A stretch of DNA of 64,000 nucleotides from Pipra filicauda (taxonomy: Eukaryota > Chordata > Aves > Passeriformes > Pipridae): assembly GCF_003945595.2 (NCBI RefSeq), contig NW_024104614.1, positions 248,001 to 312,000 of the forward strand, read 5' to 3'. Below the pieces are notes generated by a model that was not told where the DNA came from, ran no database searches, and saw nothing but the letters and a program-made list of their open reading frames with translations. The position numbers were made by a program, and so were the translations under genes. Numbering within the stretch: the first letter of the stretch is position 1; the number at the start of each line of letters is the position of its first letter. Below are positions 31,421 to 42,355 of this stretch, one piece after another.

Positions 31421-32690
31421 CCGCGGCCGGTGGCTGCTGCGCAGCTTGTGCTGGAGGGCGACACGGGACGGGGAAGGGGGACACGGCTGTCGGGGTGTCC
31501 CTGAGGGGCTGCAGGAGCCGAGCCCCCGGCACACCCACCCTGCAGAGTGTCCCGTCCTGACGCGGGCTCAGCCCCGATGGCTGGTGCTGGCCCACGGCCC
31601 CTGTGGAGACGGGCAGGGGCAGCCGCAGGGCCATCACCCCCAGCCACGGTCCCTCTTCTGCACTTTCCCTCTGGGATATCCCCGCTGGCCAGCTTTCCAA
31701 GGGGTTTCCCATCTTCCCATCCCGCTCGGTCTCCACGGAGTCCTGCCCTCTGCTCCGGGAGCACCGGGGTCAGTTTAATGAGTTAATGCTGGCGCAGCAG
31801 TTCTGGAGGGGATAAGTGGATAAGTGCTGTGTAAGCACTGAGGCTCCCGCGCTGGGCTCCCAGCAGCCCGGTTCCGCTGCCCAGAGCACCGATAACCGCC
31901 CCGGGCACAAAGGGCCGGCTCAGACTGACCCCTCGGGGGCAGAGGGAACTCTTCAGAGGGACAGTGTCCTCGGAGAGAGGCGGCTCAAGTGGCCGAGGGG
32001 GTGGTGAGGGCAGAGGCAGCCCCCTCGGCATGGCTCGCCCCGGCAGGATTTTTGGGAAGAAGCCCCAGGCTGAGAACCGGCCCGTCCTCCCCATGACGGG
32101 TGGGTGGAGCAGGATGGTGACAAGGGCGCTGCAGGGGACTCTCTGCCAGTGCCCCTCACAGTGCTGTGACCCCCAGGCTGCCGGAGAACGCCAGGCAGAG
32201 GCACGTCGTGAAGAGCCAGAGCTGCCCGGGTGGTCACAGGGGTCGGGGCAGCGGCCGTGGGGGCAGCACTGAGAGTCCACAGCCTCGGCGGCTTCTCTGC
32301 TCAGGCTCATGTCAGACATGTACACGAACCAGACCGTGGCAGCACCCCCGGCCCGGGGCCACAGAGCCTGTGCTGGAGCTGGAGGAGCTCAGCACTGGCA
32401 GGGGTTTTATAACCACAGATCCTCCCGGCCCCCGTTTGCACGCGTGCCCCTCGCAGGGGGGTGCTGGGCAGGCCCAGGGCTGTGGCTGGGTGTGTGGGAC
32501 ATGCGAGGAGCGGTGGTTTTTTTTGGGGGGGAAAGGAGGCTGCGTGGCCAGCCTGGAGCCGGGCGACAGAGCGAGCCGCTGTCCTGCCGATGCTGGCAAC
32601 GAGCCGGGCTCGGCGGGACACCGACCTGCATCCTCCCCGTCCGTCTGTCCCGCTGTCTCCTCCCAGCTGTGGGCCAGCAAGGAGTGGCAA
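31420..32690. other. Intergenic DNA between PCIF1 and PLTP
   Basis: The gap between the divergent PCIF1 and PLTP genes. Open frames here are unsupported by any family resemblance or exon chain. I see nothing beyond GC-rich sequence, and a G-run with a short T-tract at 32514-32535. Confidence 0.55.
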
Positions 32691-32700
32691 CTGGGGGATA

Positions 32701-32822
32701 TATAAAGGCAGGAGAACTTCAGCCGGCTCAAAAGAAACTCCTGGAGCTGGTGGTGTTCTCCCGCTCTCCTGCCTTCACGTGATTCAGCTTCCCCGCACCG
32801 GGGAGCCAAAGAAATCCTCGCT
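32701..32822 (+). promoter_or_regulatory. PLTP: TATA box and noncoding exon 1 of PLTP
   Basis: TATATAAAGG spans the line at 32699-32708 with TATAAA at 32701-32706, so transcription should start near 32730. A GTAAGT donor begins at 32823, ending a noncoding exon of about 90 bases. The next exon starts at 33584 after CTGCCTCCAG, seven bases before the PLTP start codon. Confidence 0.7.
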
Positions 32823-32856
32823 GTAAGTACCCGAACTGAGCCGGCATTGTGCGGGG

Positions 32857-33050
32857 GAACCCCCCAGCCTCGGGTAGAACAGTGGCTCCGGGGACAGGGG
32901 GTCAACATCCTCTTCCTTTTATAGAACTGGGGGAAACGCTGTGGGGGAGCCCCGTCCGACCCCACAGCCCCGGGGAGAGGGGTCCCCATCCTCTCCTTTC
33001 ACAGACCTGGGGGAAAATGCTGCAGTGGAGCCCCGTCCCATCCCACAGCC
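32857..33050. repeat. Tandem duplication in PLTP intron 1, unit about 85 bp
   Basis: Two full and one partial diverged copies of a unit containing GGAGCCCCGTCC, then a CATCCTCT-C-TTT-AGA stretch, then CTGGGGGAAA and GCTG. Boundaries are about 32857-32943, 32944-33026 and 33027-33050. Confidence 0.7.
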
Positions 33051-33590
33051 TTGCAGGGAGTTCTGCCTGTTGCTGCGGGATGGACGGGCTCCAGCTCCCG
33101 TCCCAGCCCAGCCTGGGGGCAGGCGGCACATCTCGGGGGTACAGTGAGGACCGTGGGGCGGCCCCGCGGACGAGGGGTCCCTCCTCTGCAGGGTGCTGGG
33201 GCTCCCCGCTGCAGCAGCACGCACGGGGCTGGCCGTGCGGTTTGGGGAGCGGGGTGTGTTCAGGGCGGGGGGACTGCTGGAGTGGGTGTGCCCAGGGGAT
33301 GTGGGACCCTCGGGCCCCGCAGGGCCAGTGCTGGGGCTTGTGCGCAGCACCCTGGGGCGGGGGCTCTGGCAAAGGGGACCTGGGTAGCACTGGGTGGTTT
33401 CGGGGGTAACAGTGAAGCCGTGGGGTGTTCCTTGCGGTCATCCCATGCTCCGGGCAGGTTGGGCAGCAGCCACCTCCCTTCCAGGGTGGCCAGGAGCGCC
33501 CTGTGTGCCCCGCGGGCCAGCCCGTGCTGACCCCCGCGCACCCTGCCAGGCCAGCCCGTGCTGACCCTGCTCTCTGCCTCCAGGTGTGAG

Positions 33591-36500
33591 ATGGCTGCCG
33601 GCAGCTGCCTCCTCCTCCTCCTCCTCCTGCCCTGGCTGGTCACAGCCTCGCACAGCCCCCCCGGCTGCAAGATCCGGATTACTTCCAAGGGGCTGGATTT
33701 GGGTAAGGGGCCGGACTTGGGTTAAGGGGCCGGCCGGGATCCCGGGGCCTGGGAAAGAGGGAGGTTGGACACCTGGCTCCTGGGGTCTGCATTTGTGTAG
33801 GGCTCTGCCTGCACTGCCCACCCGTGGTGTGGCCGAGGAGGAGCAGGGGGCTGGCGGGGGCGATGCTGCTTGGAGGGCAGCGCAGCCCGGCTGTCCTAGC
33901 CCGGGCTCGCTCTGCCTTGCAGTGAAGCAGGAGGGGCTGCGCTTCGTGGAGCAGGAGCTGCAGAACATCACGATTTCAGACCTGCACGGGAAGGAGGGGC
34001 AGTTCCACTACAACATCAGCCAGTGAGTGCTGCCCATGCCCAGGGCTCCCTGGGTCCATTTGTCCGTCTGACCATCCCTGTCCCCTCCCCGCAGGGTCAG
34101 GGTGACGGACCTGCAGCTGGCATCTTCGGACCTGAACTTCCAGCCCCAGCAGCACCTCGCCTTCAATATCAACAATGCTTCCATCAGCCTGCGCTTCCGC
34201 AGGCAGCTGCTCTACTGGTTCTTGTGAGCTGCCTCCCCTCCTGCTGCCTGGGCACCAGCTCACCCCACAGCTGTGCCCACTGGGTGCCACGGATGCCTTG
34301 CTGCCCTGCAGGTGGCAGGAGCTGTGTGCTCCTCTCATCTGCTTCCCTGGCTTTCAGCTATGACATCGGGTCCATCAATGCCTCTGCGGATGGTGTCCAA
34401 ATCCACACGGTGCTGCGGCTGGCCAAGGATGAGGCTGGGCGCCCCAAGATCTCCAACATCACCTGCAATGCCTCCATTGCCAGAATGCACGCCGGCTTCT
34501 CCGGCACACTCAGGTACACCAGACCCCTCTGCCTGTGCCTGGCTCCCTGACCTCCTTCCTGGGGTGCTTCCCCAGCTCAGCTGTGTGCTGGAATGAGGAC
34601 GGAGCCACAGGGAGGGCAGGCAGTGCAGAGCTGCTCTCCTGTCCTGCAGGAAGGTCTATGAGTTCCTGAGCACCTTCATCATCACGGGGATGCGCTACCT
34701 CCTCAGCCAGCAGGTAGGGCTGAGCACTGACAGGTGATGGAGCCCAGGGGGGCCAGGCTTTGCCCTGCCTGTGTAGCTTTTCATCCAGTCCTGGGAGCGA
34801 TTCCCCTCAGCCCAGCTCCTTGCCTTGTAGATCTGCCCGTCCCTGGAGCACGCCAGCCTGGTGCTGCTGAACTCCTTGCTGGACACGGTGCCCGGTGAGT
34901 GTTGCCCTAGGGAAGGGACTGGATCCTGCTCACCTTGTGGCAGGCAGGGTTGGGCATCAGGCTGCTGGGCAGCTCTAGGCTTGGTCACGCCAGCACATCT
35001 TCCCTGGCAGTGAGGAACTATGTGGATGAACACATCGGGATTGACTACTCCCTCCTGCGGGATCCATCCGTCTCCAGTGACACCCTTGACCTCGACTTCA
35101 AGGTGAACACTGGATCCTGCCCTGCTGATCTTTCCCATCCCTGTGGGAATGGCTGTGTCAGCAGGCACACTGGGCTCCACAGAGCAAGCAGGGTGGGCTG
35201 CCCCATGGTTGTGGGAACCTCTCCTGCTCTTGGCCCAGGGCATGTTCTTCCCACGGGTGAGAGAGGACCAGGAGCTGGAGAACCACGCAGTGGAGCCGGT
35301 GATCAAGGAGACTGAACGCATGGTCTATGTTGCCTTCTCCGAGTACTTCTTTGACTCAGCTATGCTCGCGTACTTCCAGGCGGGAGTGCTGAACATTGAG
35401 CTCCAGGGGGAGAAGGTAAGGAGTGCCGGACACTTGGCTGTGCACAGGCAGAAGGGAGGGCTGGGCTGTGCCGCAGAGCACAGGAGGTGCAGTTTAGGGA
35501 GCAGCTCTGCTGGGACCCACAGCAGCGCCTCACTTCCCCTCTGGTGGTCTGTTCTCCCCGCAGGTGCCCAAGGACCTGGAGGTTTTGCTGAGAGCTACCT
35601 TCTTCGGGACCATCTTCATGCTGGTGAGGAGCCCCCGCATGGGGCGGGAGGCACGGGAGAGCCTGGGGGCAGAGCACAGCCCTGCCCTGCTCCCTGCCTC
35701 CAGCTCACCTGCCCTCCCCAGAGCCCCTCCGTGGATGCTCCACTACGGCTGGTGCTGCAGGTCTCAGCTCCCCCTCGCTGCACCATCAAACCCTTGGGCA
35801 CCTCCGTCTCCGTCTCTGCCTTCCTGAACATCTCACTGGTGCCTCCGGACCGCCCGCCCGTCCAGCTCTCCAGCATGACTGTGGTGAGGGGGAGGCCAGG
35901 GCTCTTTGTGAGGCCACCCTGGTGCACACAGGAGGAGCATGCACCATCCTGTGTGGGAAGGCACCGGTGTCCCAGAACAGAGGGACACTGGGCTGGCCTG
36001 GCTGTCCCTCTGCCTGCTGTGAGTCAGCCCTCCTTCTCCCCAGGAAACCAAGCTGAGTGCCAAGGTGTTTCTGCAAGGGAAGGCACTGCGTGTGCAGCTG
36101 GACCTGCGACGGTACGTCTGGGGTCCCGTGGGGGCATGGGGACAGTCCTGTCCGCACCCCACTCACGGCTGCTTCCTCCCCTCCAGGTTTCGCATCTACT
36201 CCAAGCAGTCAGCGCTGGAGTCCCTGGCGGTGAGCTCATGGTGATGGCCTGGGAACCCTTTCAACCAGCCACAGTGTAGGGTGGGCTGGGGAGGTGCTGC
36301 CCACCCAGGACTCCCACTTGCAGTCCTCCCCACCCTGGCTGGCAGCTCTGCCTCTGCACTGACCTCAGCTCCTCTCCCGCAGCTGTTCTCCCTGCAAGCC
36401 CCACTGAAGACTCTCCTGCAGTTGACCATCATGCCAATCCTTAATGGTAGGCATCGCTGCTCCTGTGCAGCTGGGTTGGGCAGGGGCTCAGAGGGGCTCA

Positions 36501-36839
36501 GTCTCACCCTGTCTCTCCCTCCCCGCAGAGAGGACAAAGAAGGGAGTGCAGATTCCCCTGCCTGAAGGCATGGACTTCACCAGGGAGGTGGTCACCAACC
36601 ACGCGGTACGTGGCAAGATGAGACAGCCCAGGCCCCCACACCCTGCTGGGCAAGGGACCGTCACCCCCAGCTTCACACTGACCTTCTTCCCCCCACAGGG
36701 ATTCCTCACGGTGGGAGCTGATCTGCACTTCTCCAAGGGGCTGCGGGAGGTGATTGATAAATACCGCCCCGTGCCCACCGCCGCTGCCTATCCCAGCTCC
36801 CAGCCCGCAGAGCCCAGCCTGGACCCCGGCTCACTCTAG
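33591..36839 (+). CDS. PLTP: PLTP, phospholipid transfer protein
   Basis: A secreted BPI/LBP/CETP-family lipid carrier that moves phospholipid between lipoproteins and remodels HDL. Fifteen coding exons: 33591-33702, 33923-34022, 34095-34223, 34358-34513, 34650-34713, 34831-34894, 35011-35102, 35239-35415, 35564-35623, 35722-35883, 36044-36111, 36187-36229, 36383-36446, 36529-36605, 36699-36839. Phases agree and give 502 residues (human 493). A leucine-rich signal peptide covers about residues 1-22, and the mature part starts near PPGCKIRITSKGLDL. Both halves of the BPI fold are recognisable; RRQLLYWF, MVYVAFSEYFFDSAM, PPRCTIKP and GADLHFSKGLREVI are family landmarks. Several NxS/T glycosylation sites are present. 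It is tail-to-tail with CTSA, their poly(A) signals 340 bases apart. Confidence 0.97.
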
Positions 36840-37010
36840 CTCTTCTCCCTGGACTGAGGGCAGATCCTGGGCTGGACCCGTAGACTGTAGGTAGGAAGCA
36901 GCTTCCCTGGTACCACTGGCACATCCTCAGGGTGCCCATGCCCTGGTGGGACGCAGCAAGGTGGAGAGAGATGCTCTGGGAAACCCTGCTGCACCCATTC
37001 TCATTACACT

Positions 37011-37016
37011 AATAAA
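37011..37016 (+). terminator. PLTP: PLTP poly(A) signal
   Basis: AATAAA lies 172 bases after the PLTP stop codon and is the first canonical hexamer on this strand. Confidence 0.85.
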
Positions 37017-37353
37017 CTACCCGCCTCCAAATGCACGGCCCTGTTGTTTGGAGGATGTGCCCATGTGGGACACACGGCATGGAGATGGGAAGGAGGCAGC
37101 CAGCACTGCTGCCCAGCTCAGGTCCTTGGCAACAAACGGAGCTCAGAGTAGTGCCAGAGGGCTCAGAGTAACTGTACTGCTGCTGCTCAGGCAGTTCACT
37201 TGTTTCAAGCTGCAGGGACCCTTGTAGAGGGGGTCAAGCCCAGAGCTCCCTGGCACAGGGTGTTGGCACTCACCGGTACTCCTCAGCAGAGGAAAGCTAA
37301 GCAGGGGCTGGCACAGGGGTGTGAGGAGGAGCAGAACCACCTCGGTCAGAGAG

Positions 37354-37359
37354 TTTATT
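37354..37359 (-). terminator. CTSA: CTSA poly(A) signal
   Basis: TTTATT on the plus strand is AATAAA for the minus-strand CTSA transcript, 479 bases past its stop codon. It leaves roughly 300 bases between the ends of the PLTP and CTSA transcripts. Confidence 0.8.
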
Positions 37360-37837
37360 GCAACTTCCTGAAGCACTGTGTGCCCTGGCAGTGGGATTGT
37401 TGTGGTTGTGGTGGTTGAGCCTCCTTCCGTGGGAGCAGGGTGGAAGGAGCAGGGCCCAGCCATCCACCACTGCTGCTCCTCAGAGCCTGCCCAGGCCGTG
37501 TGTGCAGGGCCAAGGGGATGTGCCAGGACTGCTCCCTGCCTGGGAGGGTAGCAGCTGCTGCTGCAGACAGGGGGGAGGCAAGACAGGAAGCCACAAGCGA
37601 GGAGGCAGCTGCAGCAGGCACATGACTCCTCTCCCATCAAGGACAGAGCCCTCAGGATTCAATTCCATGCCCCCCACCCACAGCAGGCAGCCCTGTCCAG
37701 CTGGGAGGAAGGCTGCAGGTGTGACAGGTCTGTGGTGTAGCCGAGCAGCAGCGAGGACTGGGCTGTGCGAGGTGCCGGCAGTGAGGGCAGTGGGGTGGTG
37801 AGGGCAGCCGGCACACCGGGTGCTGCCCCCGCAGCTC

Positions 37838-40800
37838 CTAGTAAGGCTGGTTCTTAATGAAGCGGCAGAACATGGTGAAGGCAGCGAGCGGCCGGTCCGT
37901 GGGCACCATGTGGCCAGCTCCCTGCAGGAAAGGGGCAGCAGCAGTCAGCATGGCTGTGGTGCTGCCACAGTCTAGCCAGCACCACCCCATGCTGACCGCA
38001 GCCTTGGTGTCCAGCACACCCACCCGCAGCCCCATCCCTGGCCCCCAAAGCCCTCAGTCTTACCTTGACAGTGAGGAAGGCGATGTTGGCGAATTCCTTC
38101 ACAAAGCCCCCGATCTGGTTCTCACCATTTTCAGTGTAGAGCCAGGGCCGTCGAGCCACCTGCACCTGGGAGTGATGGCAGCGCCCTCAATGCCTGGGGC
38201 CAGCCCTGCCCACGCTCCCACCGCAACCAGCCCCAGAACACAGCCTGGAGCCAGGGACTGGCCTGGTCTGGGCCGTGCCCTGCCCATTTACCTTCTGGCA
38301 CAGGGAGTCCACAAACCACTCATCCCCGAGGAAGTTGCAGGCCATGTCGACGTCCCCGTTGTACACCAGGATCCGGTATTTCTGCGGAGCAGACAGGGGG
38401 TGAGCCCTTGGCCAGGACACCAACCCCAGCCAGGCAGGAGGCTGGGCTGGCAGAGCCACTCCCAGGGTCCGTGGGCTCCCCTGCACGCACCGTGGTCCCG
38501 AGCAGCTTCAGGTACTGCTCGTTCATCTGCATGAACAGGCGCTTGTAGTTGCGGTTCACCTCGAAGCTGCGGAGGAAGTGTTGGCATCATGCAGCTGCTC
38601 CTGCTCGTGGTAGTCCCTGCCTGCCCACAGCTCTCTCACCTGCACACCTGCCACTCCGGGGCCTCAGGGGAGATATGCAGAGCCTTCCGCACCTCCGGGG
38701 AGTTCAGATACATGCTGGGGGCTGTGGAGTTGGTGCAGGGCGGGTCCATACGGACCTTCCTCCGGGCTACTGGCATCCGGAACAGGTTCTGGGAGAGTCA
38801 GGAGAGTCATTGTCACAGCAGCACCACTGGCCAGGCACAGGCTGCTCTCAGCCCAGCAGCACGGGCACCTCGGCTCACCTGCCGCCAGGAGAATCTCAGA
38901 GGCATCCGGATGAAGGAGTTGCCCAGGTCGTGTGTGATGAGATAATCACCCTCATACCTGCAGCCAGGATGAGCACGAGGACAGGCTGAAAGCCCTGGGG
39001 AAACAAGGGCTCAGGGCCCTCCCTGGGCAAGTCCTTGGCAGCAGCCAGACACCATCCACCTGTCCCAGAAGGACCCCCTCCCCAGCCCACCATGTCCTTC
39101 TGCCAGTGGGATCAAAGTGAGCCGGTGCCTGGAGACCCTTTTTCCCTGAGGCCACTCTTACCTCAGACTCCCGGGGACACCTCCGTCACACGGGGCATAG
39201 AGGTTATAGATGTTGAGGCCAGACTCCTCTACAATCTGAATCATCTCGCCCATCTGCAAGGAGCCACGAGAAGGGTTTGGGACTCAGCAAGACCCTCTTG
39301 GGACCGTGGACCCACCCAGAGCCAGGTGGGTGCTGCTCACAGACACTGACGCTGGGCACGTGTACAGGGGCTCCACATCCCCTCACCTTGAGCGTGCAGT
39401 TCAGGTTGGAGTTGTCGTGGAAGTTGCACTTCCCCTCGGAGCAGCAGAAGGCCTGAAGGTCCTTCCACAGCCTGTGGGCAGAGACCAGGGCTTGGACCAC
39501 ACTGCCCAGGCAGCAACACCAACGTGACGGCTGCGCTGCAGCTCCCTGTCCAGCACCCATGTGGCACCTAGCTTGGCCTGGTGCCCTCTGTGCCCCACAA
39601 ATACACACCTGGGAGCTGCCTGGGACACAGGGCAACCTCCACAGCCTGACTGCTGGCCCAGGGCAGGCTGGGAGCCACCCTTGTCCCAACAACACCAACC
39701 CACCAGCCCAAGCCCTGTGAGCTCAATGTGCTCACACAGGGCACACTGAGCACTCCCCCTGCTCTTACTCGGTCCCCAGCAGCCCGTGGTAATAGGCAAA
39801 GTAAACCAGGGAGTTGTCATTGATCTCATAAGATGAGAGGCCGTTTCCCACAGCGATTCCCTGCAAGGCAAGAAGAAAACAACCCTGTTGTGTTCCAGCT
39901 CCCCGCGGGGTGGCTGCAGCACAGCGGCCCCAGGCAGGAAGCAGATGTGGCACTGTTTACTCCGCAGAGGGAACAGGGAGGGTCAGGGGTGCCTGAGGAC
40001 ACTTCCCCAGCAGCAGGGATGGACACGTCCACCAGTAGCCTCTGCCAGCACCCCAGGAGGAGATGAAAGGCCGCAGGGCTAGGCCTGCCCTCTGTCCTGG
40101 AGGGGACCCTATACACTGAATGCACAGCCAGTCCCCACCCTGGTGCTGCTCAAGGGCCCCGGCGAGGCCGTGCTGAGCCCTCTGCTCCCCAGCAGAGCCC
40201 AGCCACCCACCTTCAAATTGAGACTGGGGTCCTGCATCACCCACTCTGCCAGCGTGGGGATGTAGACCCCCCCATAGCTCTCCCCTGTGAGGAAGAGATC
40301 ATTCTTGGAGTACTCAGGGAACAGGCGGAGGAAATCCTTCAGTGCCAGGTAGTTGTTGTGAGCAACCTGCAGGGAGGAGGAGGAGGCAGGGTCAGGTGGT
40401 GAGGCTGGACCCTACGCAAAGGGCAGATGGGGGGCAGGGCCTTCCCAGCACGCCAGTCACTCGCCTCTGTGTCATTTGTGCCGTACTTCTTGTCATCGGA
40501 GTATGAGAAGCCGACGCCAGCGGGAGACTCCAGATAGAGGATGTTGGCAATCTGCGAGGACAGCAGAGGAGCCGGCGATCAGGGGACACCCTCCTATGGC
40601 TCAGCAAAGCCGAAGGCCGCTGGCCTCACCCATGGCAGCACCCATGGGTGCCCAGCCCGCCCCAGGGCTGTGCTGAGGTGGCCACATTCCTGTGCTGCTC
40701 AGCAGACTGGAGAAAAGGGTGTGTTGGGCGAGGGGGTAGCAGGAGGTTTGGCTCCACGGAGAGGGCAGGAGGAACTGGCTCAGGGCCATCTCATACGGCA

Positions 40801-41357
40801 GCCACGGAGGGCGGCAGCGCCTGCGCCCGTACCTTGTTCCAGGCGTACTCGTTGTACTTCAGCGTGACCCCATCGGGCTGGATCTGGGGAAGCAGAAGGC
40901 AGTGACCCATGGGCTAAGCCAGGCTGGGGACAGCAGGATGGCTCGTGCCATGCATCCAGTCATTCCCTGTGCTCCCGAGCCACAGGACAGCAGTGACTAC
41001 TAACCAGGAAGGGGCCATGCTCCTTGAGGAAGCCTTCCATGGAGCTGCAGCCGGGACCCCCGTTGAGCCACAACACCAGGGGGCTGCCCTGGGGGTTGCT
41101 CTGGGCCTCCACGAACCTGCGGACGCGCAGCCGTCAGTGCCCAGTGCCGGCCGATCCCCTCCCAGCGCCAGGCACAGCCCCACGTACCAGTAGTGCAGGT
41201 GCTTGCCCGGCCCAGCGCAGAGGTAGCCCGAGAAGTGGCGGAAGGAGGGCTGCTTGGGCAGCCCGGCCAGGTACGTCACCTCGTGTTCCGGCGGGGCGGC
41301 CCGGCCCAGCCCCAGCAGCAGCAGCAGCACCGACGACAACAGCAGCAGCGGCCCCAT
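37838..41357 (-). CDS. CTSA: CTSA, cathepsin A / lysosomal protective protein
   Basis: A lysosomal serine carboxypeptidase (family S10) that also shields beta-galactosidase and neuraminidase 1. Fourteen coding exons in transcript order: 41188-41357, 41005-41116, 40833-40883, 40465-40551, 40211-40366, 39769-39860, 39387-39471, 39162-39253, 38879-38957, 38640-38788, 38491-38566, 38292-38381, 38064-38165, 37838-37921. They give 474 residues (human 480). A leucine-rich signal peptide starts at the first methionine. The catalytic triad is visible: serine about 170 in GESYGG, aspartate about 393 in [11 protein letters not shown], histidine about 451 in [20 protein letters not shown] forms the oxyanion region. 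Exon 4 ends at GAG followed by GCGAGT, a GC-AG intron. An AG lies directly before the start codon, so a 5' UTR intron is possible. Confidence 0.97.
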
Positions 41358-41625
41358 CTGCGGCGGGCGGGAGGCGCGGTCAGGGCGCTGCCGGCCACGA
41401 ACGGCCGCGGCGGCGCCCCGCGAGCGCCCCGGCACGGCTGCCCCGGGCCTGACCCCCATGCGGGGCTGACCCCCGTGCCCGGTCCGCTCCCCTGGCGCCG
41501 GTGGCGGCCCCCCCGTGCCGTGTGCCCCGCTCCCCCCGTGCCCGCTGACCGCGGCCGCTCCCGGCGCGGAGGTCGCAGACTCCGCTCCCGCCGGGCACAT
41601 GACACGCGCCCATATGACCTGCGGC

Positions 41626-41711
41626 GCTCACGTGAGCGGGGCGGGGCCCGGCGGCGGCCAATCAGTGCTCCGGGGGCGGCCGGACCCGCCCCGCCCCCGC
41701 CCGCGCACGTG
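41626..41711. promoter_or_regulatory. CTSA: CLEAR-type E-boxes at the CTSA promoter
   Basis: A 12-bp palindrome GCTCACGTGAGC at 41626-41637 and a second CACGTG at 41706-41711 lie about 270 and 350 bases upstream of the CTSA start codon in a CpG island. CACGTG with T/C and A/G flanks is the core of the CLEAR element bound by TFEB/TFE3 at lysosomal genes, and mammalian CTSA belongs to that network. Confidence 0.65.
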
Positions 41712-41794
41712 GGAGCGGCCCCGGACCGGGACCGGGACCGGGGGATGGCGAGGTGGGGGGGAGCGGTGGAGCCCCCGCACCACAACGGGAGCAG

Positions 41795-42160
41795 CCGGCG
41801 GCGGGGTGGACACAACCGGGCACCACCCGTTACAGTCGGGTGTCACCCAGCACCGCTGGGTACCGGGCACTGCTGGGTATGGCCGGTACCGCTGGGTACC
41901 ACCGGACACAGCTGGGCGCCACCCAGCACTGCTGGGTACAGCTGGGCATCACCAGGCACTGCCAGTCATCGCCGTGTACAGCCAGCACCACCGAGCACTG
42001 CTGAGTATAGCTGGTACCGCTGGGCACCACCAGGTACTATTGGGTACAGCCAGCACCACCAGGCACTGCCAGGCATCACTGGGCACAGCCATGTACAACC
42101 AGCACCACCAGTCCCTGCCGGCCATCACAGGCACAGCCAGGCACCCCGGCCCAGGTGGCA
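41795..42160. repeat. Degenerate minisatellite between CTSA and NEURL2
   Basis: Many imperfect copies of a roughly 10- to 20-base unit with CACCGCTGGGTAC, CAGCACTGCTGGGTACAGC and CACCAGGCACTGCC variants, all with CA(C/G)-TGGGTAC or CCAGCACC themes. Copies vary too much to be a CRISPR-like array. It fills the space between the head-to-head CTSA and NEURL2 promoters. Confidence 0.8.
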
Positions 42161-42316
42161 GCACTGGGCAGGCACTGTGTGAAGTCTCTGTGTGCTGGAT
42201 TGGGCCCGGTTGCGCCCCAGCAACTGCAGGGTCCCCCCCACTCCTTCCCCTGCAGCACTAGGATCCCCCTGAGCCCTCTGGTTGTCCCTCCCGGACAGGC
42301 TGTCACCACCTCACAG

Positions 42317-42344
42317 CAGCTGTGACAGGGACAGCTAAAAATAG
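42317..42344 (+). promoter_or_regulatory. NEURL2: E-box and MEF2 site at the NEURL2 start
   Basis: CAGCTG (42317-42322), the myogenic E-box, and CTAAAAATAG (42335-42344), a perfect match to the MEF2 consensus YTAWWWWTAR, lie within 40 bases upstream of the NEURL2 start codon. This suits a striated-muscle gene. Confidence 0.6.
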
Positions 42345-42355
42345 CATTGCTGGTG

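Noticed and set aside
30335..31778. Several plus- and minus-strand frames of 150-400 codons near the PCIF1 promoter
   Set aside because: CpG-island shadows, basic and proline-rich, without any recognisable domain.
41795..42160. Possible CRISPR-like array
   Set aside because: Repeats are degenerate, without constant repeat and unique spacer structure, and the organism is a vertebrate. It is a minisatellite.
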